64,000 bases of DNA, from positions 806,001-870,000 of the forward strand of contig JADKAL010000014.1 of the NCBI GenBank assembly GCA_016715325.1, written 5' to 3'. The notes below the pieces were generated by a model. That model was not told the DNA's origin and did not search any database. It saw nothing but the letters and a program-made list of their open reading frames with translations. Position numbers and translations under genes: made by a program. This document shows positions 28,730 through 37,100 of the stretch, in pieces. Source of the DNA: Methylococcaceae bacterium (lineage in GTDB: Bacteria > Pseudomonadota > Gammaproteobacteria > Methylococcales > Methylomonadaceae). How positions within the stretch are numbered: the first letter of the stretch is position 1; each line of letters opens with the position of its first letter.

Positions 28730-28960
28730 TTAACGACCGCTGATTAATCGACTAAGCAGAAAGCCGGTCGCCGCTGCGATAGCCAGCGATGTTACCGGGT
28801 TTGTCCGAACATACCCTTGGCAGTTTTTCATTAGTCGCTGTTCTGCATCAATGAGTTGTTCGCCTTTTTCTTCAATTGTTTCTGCGGCTTGATTAGATGC
28901 GTTGGCGATCTTGTCGGCAACGTCGTGTGCGTAATTCGATGCTTTTTCTGTAATGTCCAT
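28730..28960 (-). CDS. YqjD/ElaB-like (DUF883) tail-anchored protein
   Basis: 76 residues. A helical hydrophilic part with repeated Ala/Glu is followed by the family signature GYVRTNPVTSLAIAAATGFLLSRLISG, a C-terminal membrane helix. E. coli YqjD and ElaB bind ribosomes at the inner membrane in stationary phase. It is first in a gene group with the yqjE-like and yqjK-like genes. A close paralogue lies at 57241. Confidence 0.88.
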   Translation of the reverse strand: MDITEKASNYAHDVADKIANASNQAAETIEEKGEQLIDAEQRLMKNCQGYVRTNPVTSLAIAAATGFLLSRLISGR

Positions 28961-29073
28961 GATGTTTTTCTCTTTGAAGTAGCTATTGTTTACTTTAGCC
29001 TTTGTGAAAGTAAGTCAAAGAATGTTGAATTAACTTAGCGGTTTAAAATCTTGGTAATGTCAGTGGAACAACG

Positions 29074-29244
29074 TTAACGAATATAATTGCTTAACTCGAC
29101 ATCGAGAGCTGCTATCAAGCGTTGTTCTGCAATAGTCGCCTGAATGCGCTTTTTATCAATGATCTCTTTGCTTTCCTCGATTGCATTGGCAAATAGATCG
29201 ACAGTTTGCTCAGGTATCGTTTTAAGGTTGTTTTTCTGATTCAT
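29074..29244 (-). CDS. 56-residue hypothetical protein
   Basis: Begins MNQKNNLKTIPEQ and ends ELSNYIR. It is predicted helical and charged, with no membrane segment or signal. It starts 12 nt after the stop of the BON lipoprotein gene on the same strand, so it is probably in that operon, though no strong ribosome-binding site is seen. No family recognised. Length and position support a real small gene. Confidence 0.5.
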   Translation of the reverse strand: MNQKNNLKTIPEQTVDLFANAIEESKEIIDKKRIQATIAEQRLIAALDVELSNYIR

Positions 29245-29256
29245 TTTTTTTCGGTT

Positions 29257-29571
29257 CTATTTTTTGTGCATGTCATTCTTGACCGAGTTCACACCGTTTA
29301 CGGAACGTGTTACTTCGATCGCTCTGTTTATATCAGCATTGGAATTGACGAAGCCGCTCAACTGAACATCGCCTTTGAAGGTTTCGACATTTATTTCGGC
29401 AGAACTTAACGTGGGGTCATCCAGAATCGCTGCTTTTACCTTGCCGGTAATAATGCTGTCGTCCATATACTCGCCTGTTCCTTCGTGCTGTTGCGTCGAT
29501 GCGCAGCCCACGGCAAAGAGTAAGGCGATAACAATAAAAATTGGGGATACAAATCTTATAACGGTTTTCAT
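29257..29571 (-). CDS. BON-domain lipoprotein
   Basis: 104 residues from the ATG at 29571 (GGAG 8 nt upstream). The lipobox is LFAVGC, followed by a short linker and one BON domain (GEYMDDSIITGKVKAAILDD, VETFKGDVQLSGFVNS, GVNSVKNDM). OsmY-type BON proteins act in the periplasm or at the outer membrane under osmotic and envelope stress. A stress palindrome with a nearly perfect match lies 117 nt upstream. Confidence 0.88.
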   Translation of the reverse strand: MKTVIRFVSPIFIVIALLFAVGCASTQQHEGTGEYMDDSIITGKVKAAILDDPTLSSAEINVETFKGDVQLSGFVNSNADINRAIEVTRSVNGVNSVKNDMHKK

Positions 29572-29687
29572 TGGTAAACTCCATTCATTCAAATTATTAA
29601 TTTAGAGTTTTTAAAGCTTAGGTCTCCAGTGAGGGACGGTGTCTTTAAAACCTTGGAGTAACTTTATCTTCAAAAACCGATGAAGTC

Positions 29688-29703
29688 CGTTCGGTAACGA
29701 ACA
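29688..29703. promoter_or_regulatory. Stress palindrome upstream of BON lipoprotein
   Basis: Reads cgttcggtaacgaaca, 11 of 12 fixed positions. The inner arms GTTCG/CGAAC are perfectly symmetric, and GTC precedes. Confidence 0.7.
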
Positions 29704-29838
29704 TACTGAAAAGGAGGGAGAATTAAAGTTTTAAAATTCACTTTCATAAAGAGACGTAAAGGTGATGTTTCTTTTTTGCAGGACGGGATAGGCGGCAAGT
29801 ACATTTAGTCTATCAATTTTAGGCGTTAAGGATTTTTA

Positions 29839-29854
29839 TGTGTGTTACCGTACA
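29839..29854. promoter_or_regulatory. Stress palindrome upstream of OmpA-like gene
   Basis: Reads tgtgtgttaccgtaca, 11 of 12 fixed positions, followed by GAC. It lies about 230 nt before the ompA-like start. Confidence 0.65.
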
Positions 29855-30083
29855 GACGCGCCGCTTATGTTGCGATTAAGCTACTTATTAGACACTTTAA
29901 CAACAGGATCATAGAATGAGCCTTGCTTAAGAAAAGCGGGCTGTGTAAAGCAGTAGTTCCGACTTTATATATCCACAAGCAAGTTCAGAAATATAACGAG
30001 TTGTCGAACACAATGTGAAAGACTGACACACACTGATGTGTTACTACCGCTTCCGATTAATCACCTCAATAAAGGAAAATACG

Positions 30084-31142
30084 ATGTTAAAAAAGAATAT
30101 ACTCGCGATTGTTACATTAACCGGTGTCTGTTTCCTGCCGACCTTAGTTCATGCCGACGATCAATTTCTTGATAATCGTTGGTATGTCGCGCCATTCGGC
30201 TCATATGTAAAACCGGGCGGTGACAGAAACTCATCCTTCGATAGCGGTTACGGCGCTGGACTGGGCTTTGGCAAGATCATTGATGAACATTTCAATGTCG
30301 AATTAAGAGGTTTTTATAACGGTTTCGATGACAAAACCGATCGTATCGGGAAAAAAGGCCAATGGGATTTAATGGGCGGTACGGCGGATGTGCAGTATTA
30401 TTTATGGCGTGACACGTTTTCGCCCTATGCAGTTATTGCAGCGGGTGGCATGAACAGTAATGTCAACGGCAATAGCGGCGTCGGCATACTTGGTGAAGCG
30501 GGTGCCGGTTTTACTTATGAATTGCACGATAACTTCTTGCTTCGCAGTGATGTGCGTTACCGTTACAACAATAACTTGAACGCTCATTTAACACCCTTAG
30601 GCGGCACCGATGAATATCACGACATGGTCGTTAATGTCGGATTTGTCGTTCCGCTGGGTCCCAAGCCGCAACCTGTTGCAGCGGCTGAACCGGCTGTCGA
30701 CTGTTCAACCTTAGACTCAGATTCAGATGGCGTAAATGATTGTATCGATACCTGCCCAGGGACAATATCCGGCAGTAAAGTGGATACCCAAGGTTGTCCG
30801 TTAAGTCTTGAATTAAAGGGGGTTAATTTTGAGTACGATTCAGCGCAATTGACACCTAGTGCAATGGCGATACTGGATGGTGTTGCAGAAAATCTTATTG
30901 CTTATCCGCAGAAAAAAGACATTGAAGTCCGTGGTCATACCAGCAGCGAAGGTAGCAATAAATACAATATGCGTCTATCCCAAAAACGTTCGCAGTCGGT
31001 TGCTGATTATCTCAGCATGAAAGGTGTGACCAACCGCTTGACTGCGCATGGTTACGGCGAAGATATGCCGATTGCCGACAACAGCACCGAAGAGGGCAAA
31101 TCGCAAAACCGCCGTGTCGAGTTAGTCTGGTTCGGCGAATAA
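30084..31142 (+). CDS. OmpA-family outer-membrane protein
   Basis: 352 residues from the ATG at 30084, which follows AAGGA; a longer in-frame start at 30036 lacks a signal-peptide-like beginning. Signal peptide MLKKNILAIVTLTG to VHA. An eight-stranded barrel (about 25-200) follows, then a thrombospondin-type-3-like calcium loop (DSDSDGVNDCIDTCPGT), then the OmpA C-terminal peptidoglycan-binding domain (VRGHTSSEGSNKYNMRLSQKRSQSVADYL, GYGEDMPIADNSTEEGKSQNRRVEL). It tethers the outer membrane to peptidoglycan. A strong terminator follows. Confidence 0.92.
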   Translation: MLKKNILAIVTLTGVCFLPTLVHADDQFLDNRWYVAPFGSYVKPGGDRNSSFDSGYGAGLGFGKIIDEHFNVELRGFYNGFDDKTDRIGKKGQWDLMGGTADVQYYLWRDTFSPYAVIAAGGMNSNVNGNSGVGILGEAGAGFTYELHDNFLLRSDVRYRYNNNLNAHLTPLGGTDEYHDMVVNVGFVVPLGPKPQPVAAAEPAVDCSTLDSDSDGVNDCIDTCPGTISGSKVDTQGCPLSLELKGVNFEYDSAQLTPSAMAILDGVAENLIAYPQKKDIEVRGHTSSEGSNKYNMRLSQKRSQSVADYLSMKGVTNRLTAHGYGEDMPIADNSTEEGKSQNRRVELVWFGE

Positions 31143-31191
31143 CGATGTTTTGAAACACAATCCTTAGCCCGGAAACTGCTGGGTGTCGAAA

Positions 31192-31222
31192 TAAAAAAAC
31201 CCGCTTTTAAGGCGGGTTTTTT
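31192..31222 (+). terminator. Rho-independent terminator after ompA-like gene
   Basis: Stem AAAAAACCCGC/GCGGGTTTTTT with a short TTTTAAG-type loop, 50 nt after the stop. Confidence 0.9.
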
Positions 31223-31261
31223 ATCAATTCTATGTGTACACCTATCAACCCTGATGCTTTA

Positions 31262-31277
31262 TGTACGATACCGTACA
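31262..31277. promoter_or_regulatory. Stress palindrome upstream of BON/DUF1207 operon (perfect)
   Basis: Reads tgtacgataccgtaca, 12 of 12 fixed positions, followed by GACAG. It lies about 155 nt before the BON lipoprotein start. Confidence 0.8.
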
Positions 31278-31429
31278 GACAGAAATTCCACTTTTCGTTA
31301 AGCTCAAATCATATTTTTAAGCGCAATACGCTTAGATTTATTCAAGTTTTACCTGGTTTTTCACTTGATTTTCAAGACTAACCAGGTCACTCGCCGCGCC
31401 TTAAAACAGCCAACACCAAGGACATCTCC

Positions 31430-32077
31430 ATGAAATCATTTAATGTTTACAAACAAAAACAAAGTACAAACAGGATGCTTGTAATTACTTGTTTAGCCGC
31501 CTTTTTAGGGTTGGCGGGTTGCCCCGATGGTTCATCGCAACAGGCAGGGCAACGAATGAACAGTGATGCTGAAAAAGCACAAAAAAAAATTGAGAAATCG
31601 GAAAAAGCAGCCAACAAAGAATTAGAGGTTTTAAAGGATACTGTCGAACAGAAGGCTGAACAAGCGAAAGAAAATATTGATCGTAGTACTGAAGCCGCTA
31701 AGGAAACATTAGAAAAAGTCGAAGACAAGGTCGAGGAAAAAATTGATCAGGCAAAGGATAAGGTCGATCAAATACAAGAAAATACCGAGAAAAAACTGGA
31801 TGTTCCTAAAGAATCATCAGAGAAATCTGAAACAACAGGCGAATATATCGATGATTCCGTTATCACGATTAAAGTTAAGTCAGCCATATTGGGCAGTTCT
31901 TGGTTAAGTGCATCCCATATCGAAGTAACCACAGTTAAAGGCATTGTAACGTTAAGCGGAACGGTTGATTCCGAGCAAAATATCGCAAAAGCCATAGACG
32001 TTGCTAAAAGTCAGGATCACGTTAAAGGTGTGCAAACCGATCTCATCGTCAGCAATAACCCATCGAGTAAACAATAA
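31430..32077 (+). CDS. Coiled-coil BON-domain lipoprotein
   Basis: 215 residues. Signal with lipobox LAGC (Cys31). A long charged coiled coil of about 90 residues follows (repeated EKAE, KVE, DKVDQ), then one BON domain (GEYIDDSVITIKVKSAILGS, VTTVKGIVTLSGTVDS). The coiled coil could span the periplasm from the outer-membrane anchor. AAGGA lies 8 nt upstream of the ATG. The stop overlaps the next start by one base (TAATG), so the two are coupled. Confidence 0.88.
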   Translation: MKSFNVYKQKQSTNRMLVITCLAAFLGLAGCPDGSSQQAGQRMNSDAEKAQKKIEKSEKAANKELEVLKDTVEQKAEQAKENIDRSTEAAKETLEKVEDKVEEKIDQAKDKVDQIQENTEKKLDVPKESSEKSETTGEYIDDSVITIKVKSAILGSSWLSASHIEVTTVKGIVTLSGTVDSEQNIAKAIDVAKSQDHVKGVQTDLIVSNNPSSKQ

Positions 32078-33213
32078 TGGCTAAATTAAGATTTTTTTCT
32101 GCACTGTTTGCGTTGCTGCTAGTGACCTCTTACGTCTCAGCTTCATCGACAGATGATGCTTACATAGCAGGTTATGCAGCGGGTGTTCTTAAACAAAATA
32201 TAAACTTGGATATGCCGTCGTTAAAGGTACAGGATGGTGTTATTACTTTGCCGAGCGGCAGCCTTGACGATGACGTCCGGGCGAAAGCGGTCCAACGATT
32301 ATCTGAAATCCCAGGGGTTGAAGCGGTAAAACTATCGGAAATGACGAGTGAAGAATCAGGTGCCGCTCTTTCACAGCAAGAACAGGTGCCGGCGGGAATG
32401 GAAACAGTGTCGTCAACCGATGCGACCATTCTTCCAACAGGATTACTACCCAGAGGACACTTATTTAAACCCTTATTGGCCGATCCGCGCTGGGCGCATT
32501 TTTCAGCGGCTTACCGTAATTACCAAACCACCAATTTCGATGGAAGAGACATTGCTTCCGTCAGTTTTGGCGAAACCATACCCTTTTATCGCGGCAGCTT
32601 TGGACAATCCACCGCGCAGTGGGAAGCAGGCATTCAAGCGGGTGTCTTTAGCGATTTCAATCTGGGTGCTTCATCGTCCGATCTGTTAAATACGGATTTT
32701 ATCGCATCAGCTTATTCCAGTGCGAGAGTTGGTAATTTTTCAGCCTTCGGTCGCATCTATCATCAAAGTTCGCATCTTGGCGATGAATTTCTACTAAGAA
32801 AAATAGACACCAAGTTCGAGCGGGTTAATCTGAGCTATGAAGGCGCGGATCTAAAACTTTCTTACGAACTGCCTTACGGCGTAAGAGTTTATGGCGGCGG
32901 CGGCGGACTATTTCATAGAGAGCCTTCAGCACTTAGAATTTGGTCGACTCAATACGGCATCGAATTTCGCAGTCCTTGGCGTTTGGATTTTGCATCGTTA
33001 CGCCCAATTATTGCTGCCGATTTCAAGAATTTCGACGAAAACAACTGGAGTACCGACATCTCAGCCAGAGCAGGCGTCGAGTTTAGTAACTTACAACTAT
33101 TAGACCGGAAGCTTCAGATTCTTGTGGAATACTTTAACGGATATACGCCGAGCGGTCAGTTTTATAAAAGCAAGGTGGAATATATCGGCGTGGGTGCCCA
33201 TTACCATTTCTAG
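32077..33213 (+). CDS. BON-like domain fused to DUF1207 outer-membrane protein
   Basis: 378 residues. The signal peptide is cleaved near ASA. Residues about 25-85 look like a BON domain (YIAGYAAGVLKQ, GVITLPSGSLDDDVRAKAVQRL, IPGVEAVKL). From about 115 on, the sequence fits DUF1207 (LPTGLLPRGHLFKPLLADPRWAHFSAAY) and ends in YIGVGAHYHF, the terminal aromatic of an outer-membrane barrel. Coupling to the upstream BON lipoprotein suggests the two form one envelope complex. Function unknown. Confidence 0.82.
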   Translation: MAKLRFFSALFALLLVTSYVSASSTDDAYIAGYAAGVLKQNINLDMPSLKVQDGVITLPSGSLDDDVRAKAVQRLSEIPGVEAVKLSEMTSEESGAALSQQEQVPAGMETVSSTDATILPTGLLPRGHLFKPLLADPRWAHFSAAYRNYQTTNFDGRDIASVSFGETIPFYRGSFGQSTAQWEAGIQAGVFSDFNLGASSSDLLNTDFIASAYSSARVGNFSAFGRIYHQSSHLGDEFLLRKIDTKFERVNLSYEGADLKLSYELPYGVRVYGGGGGLFHREPSALRIWSTQYGIEFRSPWRLDFASLRPIIAADFKNFDENNWSTDISARAGVEFSNLQLLDRKLQILVEYFNGYTPSGQFYKSKVEYIGVGAHYHF

Positions 33214-33400
33214 CATGCGATAGCCGATCACGGGTTTGATCTTTGCCGGCGCTTGGGAGCCATTGAAAACCATCTCCTGCATCGACTATCAAAAACTTCA
33301 ATACAAGCTTACGTTGATAGTGTTTTGTGGTTATTAAAATAAGCACTTATCGATTTTGTCAACCTGAATAGCAGTTGTTTATTCTGTAAAGGAGATAACG

Positions 33401-33541
33401 ATGAATATCGCAATCGAACCCTTATTGGCGCTCGTGGTAGGAATACTAATTTTACTGGTGCCAAGATTTCTCAATTATTTCGTGGCCGTCTATTTGATTG
33501 TAGTGGGTGTCCTTGGACTCACGGGTCATAGTATCAGGTGA
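33401..33541 (+). CDS. DUF3096 small membrane protein
   Basis: 46 residues, MNIAIEPLLALVVGILIL then VPRFLNYFVAVYLIVVGVLGL: two hydrophobic helices with the family's PRxLNY turn. AAAGGAG lies 7 nt upstream. Family members are tiny inner-membrane proteins of unknown function, often next to DUF3309 genes, as here. Confidence 0.85.
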   Translation: MNIAIEPLLALVVGILILLVPRFLNYFVAVYLIVVGVLGLTGHSIR

Positions 33542-33621
33542 AAGCCATCCTAAAGGTTAAAACTACACGGATTTTTACTGAATTTCAGTTTAATTCTTTC
33601 ATATAAATTTGGAGTACCAAC

Positions 33622-33780
33622 ATGTCTTTAAGCACTCTCGTCCTCATCATTGTCATTTTGATGCTCATCGGTGTTTTCCCTACCTGGCCGCATAGCCGGA
33701 ACTGGGGTTATAGACCGACCAGTGGACTCGGTCTGATCCTGATCATCCTAATCGTCTTGATCTTAATGGGAAGAATCTAA
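33622..33780 (+). CDS. DUF3309 small membrane protein
   Basis: 52 residues, MSLSTLVLIIVILMLIG, the central PTWPHSRNWGYRPTSGLGLI, then a second helix, the DUF3309 pattern. GGAG lies upstream. Eighty bp after the DUF3096 gene. Function unknown; it is usually found among general-stress genes. Confidence 0.88.
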   Translation: MSLSTLVLIIVILMLIGVFPTWPHSRNWGYRPTSGLGLILIILIVLILMGRI

Positions 33781-33907
33781 CTAATAGCTTCGATCTTGTG
33801 AAGTAATAATTTCCCTTCGAATAGACTCAGGGAAACCTTGTTCTTTATGAATATCTATTTGAAAAACAAAAGGTCTTCAAGTGATCGGAAGTGCGAGTGC
33901 AGTATGC

Positions 33908-33946
33908 GAAGTCTAAAACCGCTTTAAAACGGCGGCTTTAGGCTTC
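33908..33946. repeat. Inverted repeat (hairpin)
   Basis: Arms GAAGTCTAAAACCGC and GCGGCTTTAGGCTTC are complementary at 13 of 15 positions, around a 9-nt loop. No T-run follows, so it is not a typical terminator. It may stabilise the 3' end of the DUF3309 transcript. Confidence 0.6.
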
Positions 33947-34050
33947 GTTAGTGTTTTCGCAACCAAACGCGGAGGGTTGTCGCGTTAGCGAGTTGTTTTC
34001 GGCGGCAAGGAGCGACTGAAACCATTCACAGGATCTGTGGCTCGCTTATA

Positions 34051-34158
34051 GATTCGGCCCTGTGAAGTCTTAACTCCCGTTCGCCTTGAGCCTGTCGAAA
34101 GGCAATATGTGCTTCGACTTGCCCAGCACGAACGGTTCAGACTTTAAAAGGCCCAATC
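34051..34158. repeat. ~108-bp dispersed palindromic repeat, copy 4
   Basis: Complete copy with both ends (GATTCGGCCCTGTGAAGTCT and AAAGGCCCAATC) and both arms. It ends about 31 nt before the start of the glucan synthetase gene, so it may lie in its 5' untranslated region. Confidence 0.8.
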
Positions 34159-34189
34159 AATATTATAGTTAGGACAGGAGAATTAGGCC

Positions 34190-37100
34190 ATGACGAAGCG
34201 TCGAGAGCAAAGACGACATCATCGAATCGATCATCCGGGTGGCGAAGATACGCCTATCCGGTTTGAATTATTTAGTAACGAACGGTTAGCACAGCACGCT
34301 ATCAGTTTGGCCAAAGCGCAAAAGGTCGGTAGCCTCAAGGAAGGCCGAAAACTGATACCGCGGGTGAGTGAGAATTCCCGAGTTTTACGAGCCGCCTATC
34401 ATTCCGTAGCCAAGGCCGTGCGAGAACAACGTGCTATCACGCCGGCAGCGGAGTGGTTACTGGATAATTTTCATGTCATCGAAGAGCAAGTTACTGATAT
34501 ACATATCGACTTGCCGGAGAGCTATTATCGGGAGCTGCCTAAATTAACCGAAGGTGTTTTGGCAGGCTATCCTCGAATCTACGGTATAGCCTGGGCACTG
34601 GTAGCGCATACCGATAGCCGTTTCGCGCCGGTACTATTGAATATTTTTGTAAAAGCTTATCAAACTATCGAGCCTCTCACGATCGGGGAGCTTTGGGCGA
34701 TCCCGATTACGCTCCGGGTGTTGCTGATTGAAAATCTTCGGCGATTAGCTATTCGTATTATGCGCTCGCAAACCAGCCGCCAGATGGCGGATGAGTTTGT
34801 CGATCATATCGAACGCGTTGCCTCACAAACCGATAAGCCGGACTGGCAAGTTCCTCCGGCACCATTTCCCCCTGATCCTTTACGTCAGGCTTATGCGGTC
34901 CAAATCCTGCAAAGGCTTCACGAACCTCATCCGGGAGCCGTTGTCTCCCTTGATTTTTTAAATGAATGGCTGAAAGATCAGGAGATCAGCCTCGATGAAA
35001 TTGTCCATCGGGAACATGCCGACCAAATAGCCGATAACCTGACGGTACGCAACATTATAAACAGTATGCGGGCAATCTCGGCCTTTGAGTGGCCTCAGTT
35101 CGTCGAGAATGTCAGTCTAGTAGACGAATGCCTGCGGACTCATAATGGGTATGAAACGATGGATTTTTTGACACGGGATCGTTACCGTCATGCGATTGAA
35201 GATCTCGCAAAACGGTCGGAATATTCGGAATTGGATATAGCCCGTAAAGTGATTGCGAAGGTTCAATTAGCGAGTGAAAAGCCTATTATAAAAGTATCCC
35301 CGCAGAAGCAGGAGCCGGGTTACTATCTGATTGGTACTGGACGCTATGCGTTCGAACAAGAAATCGGTTACCTGTCATCATTCACACAGCGACTTCTTCG
35401 CCTCTATGTCAGCTATGCCGGGCTGGCTTATATGGGTAGTCTCATTCTGTTGACTCTGTTACTGCTGACCATTCCTTTGAGTGTTTGTGTAGCTGGCGGG
35501 CTCACCGGCTATCAATTATTACTACTTGCGCTGTTCGGAGTATTTCCCGCCTCCGACATAGCTGTAGGGTTAACGAACCGATTTATCATTGGAAGCCTTC
35601 CGCCACGCCATTTGCCTCGATTAGCATTAAAAGACGGTTTGCCGGAAACGTTAAGCACATTCGTTGTCGTGCCGACGCTGTTCACTAGCGTATCCGGGGT
35701 AAAGGAACAGATTGCCCAAATGGAGATCCGCTATTTATCTAATCCGGACGCTCATGTGCGATATGCTCTATTGTCCGATTGGAGCGATGCGGAACTGGAA
35801 ACAATGTCTGATGATAAACTATTACTGGATACAGCTTTACAAGGTGTATCTACACTTAATACGAAATACCCAGAGCAACGATTCTTCGTTTTCCATCGAA
35901 AACGCTTATGGAACCCGAGCGAAGGAAAATGGATGGGCTGGGAACGTAAACGCGGCAAGCTTCATGAATTTAATCGTTTGCTTCGTGGTGCTACCGACAC
36001 GTCATTCCTGCCAATGAATGATAAACCTGCCGAAGCGCCTCCTGGTGTCTGTTATGTGCTTACTATTGACGCCGACACGAAGCTGCCGATGGGGGTTGTC
36101 TCTCAATTGGTCGGTGTAGCCGCCCATCCATTGAATCAGCCCGTTTTTGACCCGACTAGTCAGTGTGTTGTGGACGGATATAGTATCTTCCAACCACGAG
36201 TGACACCGACCCTGCCTAATAGGCAGGAGCATTCAATGTTTCACCAGATTTTTGCGGGCGCATCGGGTACGGATGCCTATGCAAGTTCAGTTTCCGAACT
36301 CTATCAAGATCTATTCGCCCTTGGCACTTACAGCGGTAAAGGACTCTATCACGTCGATACGTTCGAGGCGGCGCTGGCAGATCGAGTACCAGATAATACC
36401 ATGCTCAGCCATGACTTGTTCGAGAGCATCTTCGCAAGATGTGCGCTGGTGAGCGATATTGAAGTTTTTGAGGAATTTCCCTCACACACAGGTGTTGCAG
36501 CATCGCGTGAACATCGTTGGGTCCGTGGTGATTGGCAGCTTTTACCCTGGATATTTGGCTCATTTAGTAACGGAATATCCGCAATCGGACGTTTGAAGAT
36601 GCTTGATAATTTGCGACGGTCTCTCTCCGCACCGGGCGCTTTCTTTGCGCTTGTGGCAACCTGGGCAATTCCCAATGCCCCCCAATTTGTACTCATTTCT
36701 TTTGTACTGACATCATTGGCTTTTCCAGTAATCCTTGCAGTTATTGATATGTTGACCGTGCCTCGTCGCGGTATCTCCATTGGTACCCATCTGCGCTCGG
36801 CAGGAGAAAATATACTATGGGCAATAGCAAATAGTTTTGTTGCGTTGACCTTATTGGTACAACAGGCTTGGCGAATGATGGATGCCATTATCAGTACCTT
36901 GGTTCGCTTGTTTATTACCCGCCGCGAGTTGCTCAAGTGGGTTACCGCCTTACAAGCAAAATCAACGACAGGCTACACCTTGAAGAACCTCATCCAACCG
37001 CTGGGTAGCTCGTTTACCATTGTTGTTGGCGCAGGTGCTTTGATAGTGGTATTCAATCCAAGCCAAATCCTGGTCGCAGCACCGTTCCTGCTATTGTGGT

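Larger units (their letters stand above)
29572..30083. other. Divergent intergenic region with two palindrome sites
   Basis: 512 bp between the divergent BON lipoprotein and ompA-like genes. Each gene has its own copy of the palindrome (29688 and 29839). Nothing else stands out. Confidence 0.6.
33781..34189. other. Intergenic region with a hairpin and repeat copy 4
   Basis: No gene seen. It contains a 15-bp-arm inverted repeat (33908-33946) and the ~108-bp repeat directly before the glucan synthetase gene. Confidence 0.6.

Noticed and set aside
36349..36936. 195-codon antisense frame inside the glucan synthetase gene
   Set aside because: Lies wholly inside a well-supported gene on the other strand with low-complexity, unfamiliar translation; a shadow frame.
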